A stretch of DNA of 64,000 nt from Streptomyces litmocidini (GCF_014649755.1 NZ_BMTQ01000020.1:1-64000); one strand, 5' to 3'; positions 1 through 8,948 are shown, counted from the first letter of the stretch. Program-made: numbers and translations. Notes: generated by a model not told the origin, from the letters alone.

Positions 1-600
1 GGACTCAACACTTCCGTCCGGGCGATCCTGATGGTGTTCCGTTCCTCCGTTCATCCCTCTGGATCAATCACTTGCCAAACGGGAACTGCGTACTGCTGTT
101 ACTGCGAACTGCTTGTACCGCTTGTACTGCTGGTGTTGCGAACTGCTGGTGGCCTCTCACAGCGCCACTTCGGCAGCCAGCCCCGTCGCCCGTCCTGCGT
201 CTGCTCCGGCTTGGAACCCCACTGCCGAACTTCCCGGTGCGCGCGTCCGCAGCCAACGCCTTCACCAGGGGTACTGCGCACTGACTTCACTGCGGGGTAC
301 TGCGCACTGCACTCACGGGTACCGCACCTGCCATGACCGCGGTCCCGTGTCGGCGGCCCCTGATCACCGCGGGCCACCCGGTGCGGCCGCCAGTCCCGTC
401 GCCGTCCTGCAACAACCCTGGCTTCGAAACTCCGCCGCCGCACCGTCCTGCGAACTGCAACCACCTGTACTGCTGGTACTGCTTGCCGGCAGTTCGTCTC
501 TGCCAGGCCCTGCTGTCCTTCTTGGCTACGAGAGAAACCATAGCCCCGACACCGACCAATGTCTACTCTGGCCGGTGTAGATTTTTGCGGGTGAGAAGGT
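1..600. other. Non-coding, TACTGC/CTGCGAACTGC-rich stretch
   Basis: No reading frame here has a convincing protein or actinomycete codon bias, and the base composition is visibly less G/C-skewed than in the genes to the right. The stretch is built from short reiterations: TACTGC, CTGCGAACTGC and TACTGCTGGT recur at about 90-150 and 430-490, and GGGTACTGCGCACTG occurs twice at about 270-310. The pattern looks like slippage or minisatellite growth in non-coding DNA. I see no promoter or RNA gene that can be defended. Confidence 0.5.
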
Positions 601-1316
601 GAGGTAATCGACCTCGGCCAGTGACTCGTGTGGGGTGCTGGGCGGCCGCCCAGGGGTGACTGCCGTATGTCGGGACAGAGGAGCAGTCAGTGGAGAACCG
701 GCTGCTCCGTAGGAGCGGAGGGGCCGGTCCGCCTTCTTCTCGGAGCGGTTGAACGGTTGCGCCCAGCAGCTGCCTGTCCTCCTCGGTTTGCTGCTCCCCC
801 TGTGGAACATGCGGTTCGGGCGGCTTGGCACGCCTGGCGTACCAAGCACCAGCTCTGGTCCGACGAGATGATCCGGTCCGGTGGGTCCGGGACGGTCCGG
901 TTCCGCGACGACTGCGGTGAGCAGTTCCGGCCGAAGGGCGAGGGCGTCCCGGACTGGCGCACGCGCACGGTCCGCGGGGAACGACTTGAGGCGCGGCCTT
1001 CGTGACCGTCCGGCAGGACCTGGCGCCCGGCGCGGACACCCTGCTGATCGCCGAGGTCGTCGGCACGCTCAACGCCGCCGAGCACGACCCGACGGCCGGC
1101 GCCGATGCCCGCCCGCACTCCCTGGACAAGCGGACCGCGCTGCTGCACCGGCTGCTCGACGGCACCGGCCGTTCCGCGGTCGGTGATGCCGATGGTGGCG
1201 TACGCGGCGTCGAGGACCTGGCGGCGCCGCTCGGCCTCGGCGGCGCCGATCCAGTAACGCTCGCCGCCCGGCCCGAAGGCCGCCTCGTGCGCCCGGTGCG
1301 TGTAGCCGCCGTGTCC
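601..1316. other. Decayed coding DNA, no intact gene
   Basis: Several overlapping frames stay open on both strands, but none gives a continuous protein. On the minus strand a patch near 1190-1310 reads GGERYWIGAAEAERRRQV and on the plus strand a patch near 1005-1180 reads PGADTLLIAEVVGTLNAAE. Each looks like coding sequence for under 60 residues and then breaks. I read this as two or more gene fragments joined by deletion; I cannot name the families. Confidence 0.35.
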
Positions 1317-1650
1317 CATGGGGCGGTGCACAGCTGCTCGTTGACCACGGCGGTCGGCTCGCAGGCCTCCGCGTACACCGCGAGCGCCCGGACCTCGTCC
1401 CGGTCCGCAGCCAGGCCCCGGCAGAGCTTCGTCGCCGTCCACTCGTCGACGTACCGGCGGTGCGCGTCGGGCAGCGGCGGTGGCGTCCACTGGGCCGGGT
1501 CCTGGTCGGCCTTCGACCGGTTCGTGCGCGCGGTGACCGCGACGAGCAAGGCGTCCGCGCCCTGGTCGTTGGCGTACGCCTCGCGGTGCTTGGCGTCCCA
1601 GGCGCTGGCGCCGACTGGCGGGGAGCGTCCTTCCGTCTGTGGTGCATTCG
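1317..1650 (-). pseudogene. HNH nuclease (DUF1524-type) C-terminal relic
   Basis: The minus-strand frame contains WDAKHREAYANDQG, then VAVTARTNRSKADQDPAQW, then a CRYV-like region reading YVDEWTATKLC. This is the C-terminal pattern of secreted actinobacterial HNH nucleases of the DUF1524 type, in which the NRSKADQDP stretch is strongly conserved. The N-terminal part with the signal peptide and the first catalytic histidine is missing: sequence upstream of about 1650 is unrelated, and the frame runs on past the expected C terminus. It is therefore a truncated relic, not an active nuclease. The family name comes from remembered motif similarity. Confidence 0.5.
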
Positions 1651-1698
1651 AAACCGCCGGTGGGGTCGGCAAGGTGTCAGGGGTGAGCGCTATGGTGC

Positions 1699-3060
1699 GT
1701 GGCCGTGGACGCTTCTGATCTTGACCACCGGGCCCGGACGCGGTCCGGCTGCATACCGCCGGAGCTGGTCTCGCGGCTGCTCGAACGCGGCCATGCCGAC
1801 ATGGTGGAGCTGCAGGCCGGACGCGGGGAGTGGTTCTGCGCGCTGGCGTGGGCCCGGGTGCTGGGTGAGCAGGGACGAGAGGCGGACGCGTCGGAGGTGC
1901 TCGCCCCGTACGTGGCAACGGGCTGGTGGACGGCCGTTGTCGCCGCGGCCGAGTTGTTGGAGGGCTGGGGCCGTATCGACGAGGCGATCGAGATCACCCG
2001 GATCCGCATGGAAGCCGGGCACCCGATGGCTTTGGAGGCCTACACGAGGCTGCTCGCCCGGCACGGCCGCGCCGAGGAGGCGTTCGACCTGCTCGTGCCG
2101 CACGTCGACGACGGGGTGCTCGCCACCGCCCTGGTCGACGTCGCCTCCGTCGCCGGCCGCGACGAGGAGGCTGCCGCGCTGCTCGTCGGCCGGATTCGGG
2201 CCGACCACTGCTGCGACGGCCCATGGTGCTGCCGCGGCCTCGACCCCGACACGCTGCTCGGCCTGCTCGCGACGACCCGGGAGCGCCAGGGCTGCATCGA
2301 CGAGGCCATCGCCCTGCTCCACCGCCGGCAGATCACGTCGGTCAACAGCCGGGACCAGCTCGCCGACTTGTTGGCCCGGCACGGCCGGATCGAGGAACTG
2401 CGTGCCTACGCCGCGCTGGACGGACATGAGGAGGCCCTCCAGCGGCTGGCGGAGCTGCTGGAGGAGGGGGACGATCTGGAGGGCGCGATCGCCGTATACG
2501 GGCAGGCTGACGGTCCCGCGGCCCGGAACCCGAACTCGGCCTACGAGCTCGCGCAGCTCCTGGCTCGACACGGACGGGGCGGAGAGGCGATCGCCGTGAT
2601 GCGCGCCCAGGCCGACGCCCACCACAGCGACGACTGGATTCTCCACGCCTTGTCCGAGCTGTGCCTCGACCAAGGTTGCCCCGCCGACGGCCTGGCCCAC
2701 CTCGACGCCCTCGACGCCCGGCGCGGGGGTGGGGGCGAGTGGGAGCTGTTCTGGATGCGGTTGCCGCTGATCGCCGCCTGCGGCGGGGTCGACGAGGGGG
2801 TGGAGCAGGCCCGGGCTCACCCTGAGGGCAACACCTGGTACGCGGCGAAGCACATCGCCCGCCTCCTCGCCGGCGCTGGGCGCACCGAGGAAGCCGTTGC
2901 CGTCCTTCAGCAGCACGACCGCAGGAACAGCCACGACCTGGCCCACCACCTCGTCGATCTCGGCCGCGTCGAAGAGGCCATGGCTGTCCTTCAGCACATC
3001 AGCCCCCCGTCACCGCTCGTGCCGACGGCACGCCTGTGGTCCGAGGAGCCACCGTTCTGA
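1699..3060 (+). CDS. TPR-like repeat protein
   Basis: A 453-residue soluble protein made almost entirely of helical-hairpin repeats. Units of about 34-40 residues carry the pattern LLARHGRxEEA or LARLLAGAGRTEEAVAVL (for example near residues 110-125, 215-230, 275-290 and 400-415), typical of tetratricopeptide-like actinomycete proteins. No signal peptide, membrane segment or enzymatic motif is seen. Its role is probably protein-protein interaction, with an unknown partner. The GTG at 1699 is taken as the start; a second in-frame GTG lies six bases later (1705). It stands alone: decayed DNA precedes it and non-coding DNA follows. It is intact, unlike its neighbours. Confidence 0.75.
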   Translation: MAVDASDLDHRARTRSGCIPPELVSRLLERGHADMVELQAGRGEWFCALAWARVLGEQGREADASEVLAPYVATGWWTAVVAAAELLEGWGRIDEAIEITRIRMEAGHPMALEAYTRLLARHGRAEEAFDLLVPHVDDGVLATALVDVASVAGRDEEAAALLVGRIRADHCCDGPWCCRGLDPDTLLGLLATTRERQGCIDEAIALLHRRQITSVNSRDQLADLLARHGRIEELRAYAALDGHEEALQRLAELLEEGDDLEGAIAVYGQADGPAARNPNSAYELAQLLARHGRGGEAIAVMRAQADAHHSDDWILHALSELCLDQGCPADGLAHLDALDARRGGGGEWELFWMRLPLIAACGGVDEGVEQARAHPEGNTWYAAKHIARLLAGAGRTEEAVAVLQQHDRRNSHDLAHHLVDLGRVEEAMAVLQHISPPSPLVPTARLWSEEPPF

Positions 3061-4030
3061 GGCTCTGACAGAGCCCGGGCACTCACGGCACGTCACCCCA
3101 TGGTTGAGGGGACGACCTTGCGGTTGACGGCCGCCCGCGGTGGTGGAGATCCGCTCGACGGTGGCCGGGACCTCCGTGTGGAACCAGCGGTCACCGTCGG
3201 CGCCGGCGGGCATCGACGGCGGCGTCCGCTCCTGCTCCTTGCCGGGTGTCGCGACGACGGGAGAGGCGACGGCCATCGTGGTGACGGAAGGCTCGGCTGC
3301 ACCGACACCGTCCTTGAGGCCGTCACCGACGCGAACTCCACCTGGGGTGGATGCTCACGCGATCCCCGGCCAGAAGTTCACGATCTTCCCCAGGGGAATC
3401 CCGGAGTCCGCACCGTGGGCGCTCCCCACGAGAGGTGGAACACCTACGTCCGCAATCGCCTTCGTCTCGGCCGAACGCCGGTCGGCCGAGACCGTCGGCC
3501 CCGCCCCGGCCGAGAACCCCGTTCGCTCACCGGTCTCTTCCGTTCTCGAACACGGCCAGTTCTTCGGACGTGCCGCCGAACGCGGGCCCGCAGTTGGGCG
3601 GCAGTCGCTCCCGACCATCGCGATCGCCTCCTGCGCCGTATCGGCCCTCCCGACCTTCTGAGTCCGCGAAGGTCCCTCGACGTAGTACGGCCCGACGGTG
3701 CGCGGGCTTTCGTGCGGCAGGAGTACGAGCGAGGGCGGCGCTCCGAGGAAGAGGCCCACGCCGCCCGCTCGGCCTCCTGAGCACTCATGGCCGGGGTCGC
3801 GACCACAGCCACAGGCACGGCGCCGGCTCCGCAACGGCCCCGGCGCCGGTCGGACCACGGCGCAGTGAGCACGTACCGCCCGTCCGGCGCCGGACAGGCT
3901 CCAGATGGACGGGGGGGAGAGGGAGATGCTCGGACGGTCCCAGGGACGCTGCCATGCGCCGAGTACGCGGATCGCGCGCGCATGGGTGGCGGTGCAGTCG
4001 CTTCCCTCCGGAGGCTTGATCCCTGCGCCC
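3061..4030. other. Intergenic or decayed region, no defensible gene
   Basis: Nearly 1 kb between two genes. Open frames exist on both strands, and one minus-strand frame (stop at 3355-3357) contains the protein-like ending GIPLGKIVNFWPGIA. None has a ribosome binding site, domain or continuous codon bias. The minus frame resumes after the stop with another protein-like patch near 3090-3280. A decayed secreted protein is possible but not established. Confidence 0.35.
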
Positions 4031-4477
4031 TCACGCGTCGTCGGCCAGCCCGATCGCTGTGGTGATCCGTTTGCCCACGGGTTCGCGGGAGACCGCGAAG
4101 CTCTGACCGAGGGCCATGACGATCTCCAGCCCGTGCTGCCCGATCCGGTTCGGGTCGGGAGCGAGAATCGCCGGCGGCGTCGGATTGCTGTCCCACACGC
4201 TCACCTCGACCGCGCCGCCGTTGACCTCCAGCGTCATGAGACAGGGGCCGGGCGCGTACTTGCGGGCATTGGTCACCAACTCGCTGACGACGAGCTGCAC
4301 CACGCTCATCACGCGCCCGGACACCGGCAGACCGTGAACGGCCTGCACGTCGGTGAGGAAGGAGCGGGCGAGGTCGCGGGCGACGGCGATGTCCTCGCTG
4401 CCCTCGAACGCCCCGGACACCGAGAGGACATCCCCCAACGGCGACTGCCGTTCCCCGCTGCTTGCCGTCTGCTGCAT
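4031..4477 (-). CDS. RsbW-like ATP-binding protein (anti-sigma kinase family)
   Basis: A 148-residue single-domain GHKL ATPase of the HATPase_c_2/RsbW type. The N box is VVSELVTNARKYA (about residues 65-77), the G1 box WDSNPTPP (about 95-102) and the G2 region RIGQHGLEIV (about 111-120). There is no membrane segment or DHp domain, so it is a switch kinase rather than a sensor kinase. In Streptomyces such proteins phosphorylate STAS antagonists or bind sigma factors of the SigB/SigF group; a STAS gene lies about 700 bp upstream on the same strand. A sigma-B-like motif lies 45-69 bp upstream of its start. Its specific partner cannot be told from sequence. Confidence 0.85.
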   Translation of the reverse strand: MQQTASSGERQSPLGDVLSVSGAFEGSEDIAVARDLARSFLTDVQAVHGLPVSGRVMSVVQLVVSELVTNARKYAPGPCLMTLEVNGGAVEVSVWDSNPTPPAILAPDPNRIGQHGLEIVMALGQSFAVSREPVGKRITTAIGLADDA

Positions 4478-4521
4478 GCTGACCAGCCTTGTCCCTGTTC
4501 ACCCAGTCTGCCGCGACCCGC

Positions 4522-4546
4522 TTACCCCCGAACCCTCACCTCACAC
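4522..4546 (-). promoter_or_regulatory. Putative sigma-B-like promoter
   Basis: Read on the minus strand: GTGT, 15 nt, GGGTAA, upstream of the RsbW-like gene that starts at 4477. It fits the general form GNNT-N14-16-GGGTA described for SigB-type promoters in Streptomyces, though the last base of the -10 box is off consensus. Inferred from pattern only. Confidence 0.4.
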
Positions 4547-4632
4547 ATCCGGCGATCACAAGTCGCCCCGGCGGGTCTCGGCGTCGTCGCCCCTGCCGAG
4601 CGGCACCGCTCCGGAACAGGCCTTCGCCGGGG

Positions 4633-4851
4633 TCAGGTCCTCGCGGGCACAGTTGCCGTCGGCGGTTCCAGGTGGCCGTGCAGGACGGCGGCCAGCTCCC
4701 GGGCCCTCGCCTCACTGTTCACACCGCGCAGGACGAAGCCGACGGGGCCGGCGTAGACGTCCGAGCGGACCTCACCGGCCCGGACCAGGCGGAGGACGGC
4801 GCTGCGGGCGGCGTCGTCGATGGCGTGTCCCGGGCCGGCCGGCTTCGTCAT
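4633..4851 (-). CDS. Small hypothetical protein
   Basis: A 72-residue reading frame beginning MTKPAGPGHAID and rich in Ala, Arg, Val and Leu, with an amphipathic C-terminal helix (NSEARARELAAVLHGHLE). No domain is recognised. The ATG at 4851 is preferred because the sequence reads as protein from there; an in-frame ATG at 4959 would add 36 Pro/Gly-rich residues. It sits between a STAS gene (upstream) and the RsbW-like gene (downstream) on the same strand, so it may belong to the same stress-related set, but that is context only. Function unknown. Confidence 0.5.
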   Translation of the reverse strand: MTKPAGPGHAIDDAARSAVLRLVRAGEVRSDVYAGPVGFVLRGVNSEARARELAAVLHGHLEPPTATVPART

Positions 4852-5193
4852 CTCGCCGGCCCCGAGTTCGTCGCCGGACTCGTCCGGGCTGGGCGGGCCG
4901 CTCGGGAACGTGAACCGTCGGTCGCGCGGTGGTCCCGGGACGACGCCGATCAGCGGCATGTGTGCGGCTCGGGGAGAAGGTGGTGTGGGGTCCGCGGACG
5001 GACACGGCCCCCACACCTTCCCGTGTCTATGCCGTGGAGCACAGGGACGGGGGCGCCAGGCGGCAGTGTATCAGGGTTCTGCGGGGCGTGGGCCGGGAAG
5101 GCCGGGCGGGGCGGCGGTGCCGTGCTTGCCGGGGTTCCCGGTGCACCAGGAGGACCGCCGCGAGCATCGGGCCGCAGGTCAGGAGCATGAACG

Positions 5194-5616
5194 TCATGAC
5201 GTGACCGCTGCCGTCGGGGAACCGGCCCGGTTCGGGGCCTGTCTTGCCGCGGTGGACGCGTTCAGGAGGCGCTGAACGGCCCGGGAGCGGTTCGCGAGTC
5301 TGAGGCGGCGTCCGTGCCGGGGCCACCAGCGGAGGACGGCGAGGAAGCCGGAGTCGCAGAAGGTGACCCGCGAGGTGTCCAGGACGAGGCCGGTGCAGCC
5401 GTGGTCGGCGGCCGAGGCCAGCAGCGCCCCCAACGGTGCGACGCTGGAGCGGTCGATCTCTCCGGCGAGGTGGACGATCAGGGTGCTGCCGAGGGTGGTG
5501 CAGGAGCCGATGCTTATGACGCCGGGCGCGGTGTCCGCGCCCGAGTCGTGCACGACGGGAGGGGCGGGGGCGGCGAGGGTCGCGGGCAGTATCGGGGCGG
5601 TGGTCGAGGTACTCAC
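5194..5616 (-). CDS. STAS-domain anti-sigma factor antagonist
   Basis: A 140-residue RsbV/SpoIIAA-like protein. The STAS fold spans about residues 35-130: a first strand followed by STLIVHLAGEIDRSS, then LVLDTSRVTFCDSGFLAVL, where the serine of CDSG matches the site phosphorylated by RsbW-type kinases. The N-terminal 30 residues (Thr/Ala/Pro rich) look disordered. The GTG at 5616 gives a normal family length; the frame is open upstream to 5829 but reads as low-complexity Arg/Pro/Gly sequence. It is a likely partner of one of the two RsbW-like ATPases in the window (4031-4477 or 12247-12696); which one is unknown. Confidence 0.8.
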   Translation of the reverse strand: MSTSTTAPILPATLAAPAPPVVHDSGADTAPGVISIGSCTTLGSTLIVHLAGEIDRSSVAPLGALLASAADHGCTGLVLDTSRVTFCDSGFLAVLRWWPRHGRRLRLANRSRAVQRLLNASTAARQAPNRAGSPTAAVTS

Positions 5617-6230
5617 ACCCCCATGAACGCCTCCCACCCAGGTCCGGGAAACGAGCCACGCGGCCCCTTCACCCCATGTGACCAGCACCGGTCCCCGGCA
5701 AGAGGGAAAGATTCCACCCGGACGAGGCATGCGGGCGTTTGCGGCGCGACCGCTGGTTCCAAGATCGCGGGTGCGGTTCACCGCACGGGCGCCTTCCGTC
5801 GTCTTCACCGCGGCCGGCGCGCTCGGCACGCCCTGCGCCAGCCCCCCGTGCGGGCCTGGCGCAGGGCGTGGGCCCAGGTGGCATCCTGGGGGCGACGGCG
5901 AGAACGGCCGGGAGGCCGAGGGCGGTGATTCCGGGCAGGGCAGAACAAGTCGGAACCCCGCTCGCGGCCATCCCCGCGGCCCGGGCCGGCGTTGTTCGAA
6001 GCGGCATCACCCGTGGGAGTCACGGCTGCTGCGGCGTCTTGCGCGGACATCTCGCCGCGGGCTTCGACGGGGCCGGGCCCGTGCGCGTCCGGCCGCGCGT
6101 GGGAAGACGCCCCCGCACCCTTTCGCCGAGGGCCGGCCGGAGGCATCACCACCCGTACGACGCACCTGCTGACCCACTGCGCCAACGCGCTCGCCGCCGG
6201 GGGCCGGTGCGGCGCGGAACAGCGACCCCG
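5617..6230. other. Intergenic region, nothing identified
   Basis: About 600 bp with open frames on both strands but no continuous protein-like sequence, no ribosome binding site at a sensible start and no recognisable domain. It contains several short G/C palindromes but no hairpin followed by T residues. Confidence 0.4.
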
Positions 6231-6604
6231 ATGCCCCGGGCCGCCCTCGCCCTCACCGAAGACCGTCGCCGCAGCACCGGCGAATCCCACCAAGCCCTCC
6301 CCCCACTCCTCACGGACGCCGGCCAGCCGCTGACCATCCCTGCGGCCCGCCCTCCGGAGCAGGCACGGTTGGAGGCAGCGGTGTTTCTCGCCTGCTGCAA
6401 GATCGGCTGCCTCTCCGCGCACCCCCTGGGCATCGTCCAGGTGCCTCCGGAAGAAGACCGCCTCCCCCTTCGGCTCCTCGACGAGCCGTACATCGTCCCC
6501 TACTGGGCCGAGTTCCTCCTTATCCCGATGGTGGGGGCGTCGAGGCGGCGGATCATCTCGCCCGAGCTCGCCCATGCCCTCGCGGGCGTCGGCTCCTTCT
6601 CCGT
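6231..6604 (+). pseudogene. Possible decayed hypothetical gene
   Basis: From the ATG at 6231 the plus frame reads protein-like sequence for about 120 residues: RRRSTGESHQAL near the start, then ARLEAAVFLACCKIG and VPPEEDRLPLRLLDEPY, then VPYWAEFLLIP. The TGESHQAL pattern resembles the start of small Streptomyces proteins of unknown function. The frame then runs without a stop into the antisense of the downstream MazF-type gene, so the original C terminus is missing. I treat it as a truncated relic; it could instead be a chance frame. Confidence 0.3.
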
Positions 6605-7009
6605 CTACCCGAGTTCACCGCGACGGAGGGCGTCCCTCATCTCGCTGAGCTTCGCGGTCGTTGCCGGGGTCCGCTCCTGTGCCTGTTCAGCGATTCGGAG
6701 GGCATCGTCGATCTCGCTGAGCTTCCTGGAGGACAGGACGGCCGCCCGTTCTATCAGGTCGTCCCGGGACACGGTGGTCAGCCACGTGCACGGGGTGAAG
6801 CCCGGACGAGGGAACGCGAGCCGCAACACGCCTTCGAGCGGCAGCCCTTCACCGGCGCCGACCGTCACTTCGATGCCCAGGCCACTGATGTCGAGGCCCG
6901 CCGGAGCGACGACCTGCATCACCTGGAACCCGGACGCGTCGTCTCCTGACAGCAGTACGACCAACCTCCGCTCGTCGAACCGGACCCACCAGACTTCGCC
7001 ACGTTGCAC
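6605..7009 (-). CDS. MazF/PemK-type toxin-like protein
   Basis: A 134-residue protein opening with RGEVWWVRFDERRLVVLLSG, the N-terminal beta-strand pattern of MazF/PemK/Kid endoribonucleases (RGDVWWV-D--RPVVVLS). The middle continues with VMQVVAPA, and the C-terminal half has FTPCTWLTTVSRDDLIERAA, in the place where MazF proteins have the conserved T/S-x-x-R-xx-L segment. The C-terminal helix ends with two similar KLSE-DALR segments. The GTG at 7009 is chosen because the protein starts at the conserved strand and a GGAGGG lies just upstream; an ATG at 7081 is possible. No antitoxin gene is recognisable beside it, so a solitary or non-toxic MazF-fold protein is possible. Confidence 0.7.
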   Translation of the reverse strand: MQRGEVWWVRFDERRLVVLLSGDDASGFQVMQVVAPAGLDISGLGIEVTVGAGEGLPLEGVLRLAFPRPGFTPCTWLTTVSRDDLIERAAVLSSRKLSEIDDALRIAEQAQERTPATTAKLSEMRDALRRGELG

Positions 7010-7118
7010 AAGCCCTCCGATACACAGGACGGCGGTCAGACGCTGCGCGACCTGACGCGGTGTGGAGACGGGTGCGGCCACCGTTGATCATCGGTGCGCG
7101 AAGACGAACGATCATGCG

Positions 7119-7221
7119 GTGGCTGCAGGTCACAGCGTAGACCTCGCCTGCCGGCAGGACGCGTTCGAGGGCCTGATGGGCCGGATAGCAGGACGCTTCA
7201 CAGGGGTCGAACCCCGGTGCC
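7119..7221 (+). pseudogene. IS701-like transposase N-terminal stub, interrupted by IS630 element
   Basis: From the GTG at 7119 the frame reads DAFEGLMGRIAGRF then TGVEPRC, the N-terminal pattern of actinobacterial IS701-type transposases (GRF-RVEPR-RAR-YV-GLL). The frame is cut at about 7222 by the left end of the IS630-type element. If that element is removed at its TA duplication, the frame would continue LARDHLRR and then run into CRISPR-like repeats, so the transposase was already truncated. A short relic, and family assignment rests on about 20 residues. Confidence 0.45.
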
Positions 7222-7223
7222 TA

Positions 7224-7248
7224 CTGAACTTGATTGGGTGATGTCGGG
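7224..7248 (+). repeat. IS630 left terminal inverted repeat
   Basis: 25 bp beginning CTGAACTTGATTGGGTGATG and preceded by TA (7222-7223). Its reverse complement is found at 8949-8973 with a single mismatch, which sets the left boundary of the element. Confidence 0.85.
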
Positions 7249-7294
7249 GATGTTTGCCTGACGTCGGCCTGTCGGCTGAGGTAGCTGTGGGGCT

Positions 7295-7834
7295 GTGAGG
7301 TACGCGCAGGGCGGCGGGCTGACCGACGCCGAGAGAGCCGCGCGGGAGCGGATCCGGCTGCAGGCCGTGGAACGCTTCGAGGGCGCGGAGAAGAACCGAG
7401 AAATCGCTGCCGCGCTGCGAGTGAGCGAGCGGCCGGTGGAGCGGTGGCGCCGGGCTTGGCGCGAGCGAGGCGAGGCCGGGATCCTGTCGAAGGGATCGCC
7501 CGGACGTCCCAGGCTCAGCTCCGTTCAGATCGCGCGGCTGGAGCGGGAGTTGGAGCGTGGACCACTGCTCCACGGCTGGGCCGATCAGCGGTGGACGCTG
7601 GCGCGAGTCAAGACGCTGATCGGTCGACTGTTCCACGTTTCCTACACGGTGGAAGGCACGTGGCGGCTACTGAAGCGGCACGGCTGGTCGTGGCAGCAGC
7701 CCACCCGCCGGGCGATCGAGCGCGACGATGCGGCGGTTGACCTGTGGAAGAAAGAGGTCTGGCCACGGGTAAGAGCTGTGCGGCGGCGTGTAACGGCTGG
7801 ATCGTCTTCGAGGATGAGGCCGGCCAGTCGATGA
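7295..7834 (+). CDS. IS630 transposase, first frame (DNA-binding half)
   Basis: A 179-residue N-terminal part of an IS630-family transposase. It contains an HTH region (NREIAAALRVSERPVERW, about residues 33-50), a linker with the GSPGRPRLSS motif, then a second winged-HTH segment ending RLLKRHGWSWQQPTRRA. The last 30 residues are out of frame with the catalytic domain: the DNA near 7798-7834 encodes GSSSRMRPASR in this frame but GWIVFEDEAGQS in the frame one base back. A -1 frameshift between about 7744 and 7800 would produce the full transposase. Two overlapping frames are common in actinomycete IS630 elements. The GTG at 7295 is taken as start. Confidence 0.8.
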   Translation: MRYAQGGGLTDAERAARERIRLQAVERFEGAEKNREIAAALRVSERPVERWRRAWRERGEAGILSKGSPGRPRLSSVQIARLERELERGPLLHGWADQRWTLARVKTLIGRLFHVSYTVEGTWRLLKRHGWSWQQPTRRAIERDDAAVDLWKKEVWPRVRAVRRRVTAGSSSRMRPASR

Positions 7835-8358
7835 CGCCGCCGCGCTCTCGCACCTGGGGACGGATCGGCCGAACCCCGGTCGTCCGGGTTCGCGGCCGAG
7901 GCTCCGGACGGGTGTCGATGGCGGGTATGACCTGCTGCAGGCCGGGCGAGCGGTCCCGGCTGATCTACGCCATCCGCGAGTACCGAGGGCGCAAGGGCCA
8001 GCCGAAGGGCTTCGGCTGGCGGGACCTCCGCGGCCTCTTGGGGCGTGCCCGCATCCAGCTCGGCGAACCGATCGTGCTGGTCTGGGACAACGTCCGCCTC
8101 CACCTGACCGCCGGGATGCGGAAGTTCATCGCCGCGAATGCCGCCTGGCTCACCGTGTTCCAACTCCCCACCTACGCGCCAGACCTGAACCCGCAGGAGG
8201 GCATTTGGTCGCTGGTCAAACGCGACATCGGCAACCTCGCCGCAGCCGACCTGGGCCAGATCGCCAGGGCCGTGAAGCGCGGGCTCAAGCAGATCCAGTA
8301 CCGCCCTGATCTCGTCGACAGCTGTCTTGCGGGCACCGGCCTCATCACGGACGACTGA
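7744..8358 (+). CDS. IS630 transposase, second frame (DDE catalytic half)
   Basis: This frame holds the catalytic domain. The three acidic residues of the DDE triad are visible: FEDEAGQS (Asp, near 7815), LVWDNVRLH (Asp, near 8085) and PDLNPQEGIWS (Glu, near 8190). The nominal ATG at 7744 has no ribosome binding site, so it is probably not an independent start; expression by -1 frameshifting from the upstream frame is the likely route. The A-rich stretch GGAAGAAAGAG (7746-7756) is the only slippage-prone sequence I see, but it is not a canonical heptamer. The frame is intact to the stop, supporting an active or recently active element. Confidence 0.8.
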   Translation: MEERGLATGKSCAAACNGWIVFEDEAGQSMTPPRSRTWGRIGRTPVVRVRGRGSGRVSMAGMTCCRPGERSRLIYAIREYRGRKGQPKGFGWRDLRGLLGRARIQLGEPIVLVWDNVRLHLTAGMRKFIAANAAWLTVFQLPTYAPDLNPQEGIWSLVKRDIGNLAAADLGQIARAVKRGLKQIQYRPDLVDSCLAGTGLITDD

Positions 8359-8375
8359 CCGGCGCTGCGGATTCG

Positions 8376-8789
8376 TCAGTCGCCGTAGTACCGGTCGTAG
8401 GAGGCGGAGCGCTCCTCCACTGAGAAGCCCTCGAATTCACCGTCTGCCTCGAGCTCGCGCAGTCGATCCAGAGCCGCTGCCGCAGCAGGTGCACAGTTGG
8501 CCGAGAGGTGGGCCTTCGTCGCGTCGAGCCCGTGCCCGAGTAGGAATTCGATGTCGATCGAGCACGCTGCGTCGAAGCTGGCTTGCTTCGCACTCCAGAT
8601 CAGGAGCACGTCGTCGACGTCGCCGCTGTTGAACAGATAGAAGCAGCAGAGCCTCATCAGCTCGGTGTCGCCCTCGCCCTGGGAGCGTCGCTCACGCGCC
8701 GTGTGCTCCCGGAGGAGTGTACGGATCTCGTCGAGGTCCGCGTCGACGGGGCGCAGCCCATAGCGGCGCCAGCATTCCTCGACGTCCAT
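8376..8789 (-). CDS. Passenger gene of the IS630 element, hypothetical protein
   Basis: A 137-residue acidic soluble protein lying wholly between the transposase stop and the right inverted repeat, transcribed toward the transposase. It opens MDVEECWRRYGLRPVDADLD, continues with TELMRLCCFYLFNSGDVDDV and VLLIWSAKQASFDAACSID, and ends with a Tyr-rich tail (YDRYYGD). I recall similar stand-alone hypothetical proteins in Streptomyces genomes, often with the DVLLIWSAKxAS-DAxCSID core, but no function. The ATG at 8789 has GGGAGA upstream. It has no feature of a transposase, resolvase or resistance enzyme. It could be a captured host gene or a host gene trapped by a new right end. Confidence 0.75.
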   Translation of the reverse strand: MDVEECWRRYGLRPVDADLDEIRTLLREHTARERRSQGEGDTELMRLCCFYLFNSGDVDDVLLIWSAKQASFDAACSIDIEFLLGHGLDATKAHLSANCAPAAAAALDRLRELEADGEFEGFSVEERSASYDRYYGD

Positions 8790-8948
8790 CACTGGTCTCC
8801 CTGATCGTCCGGCCCGGCCCGGTGCCTATCGGCCCCACCCATCGCCGTTCGGTCGGACGACGGCCCTCTGCGGGTCACAGTATGCACACCGAGGGCCGGC
8901 CCATGTGGGTCGGCGGTCACCGGCGCAGGTGACCGATGGCGCACGCCA

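Noticed and set aside
7190..7222. Possible tRNA 3' end (GGGGTCGAACCCC)
   Set aside because: Only a T-arm-like stem is present, with no acceptor or anticodon arms at the proper distance, and the sequence is explained as coding DNA of a transposase stub (GVEPR).
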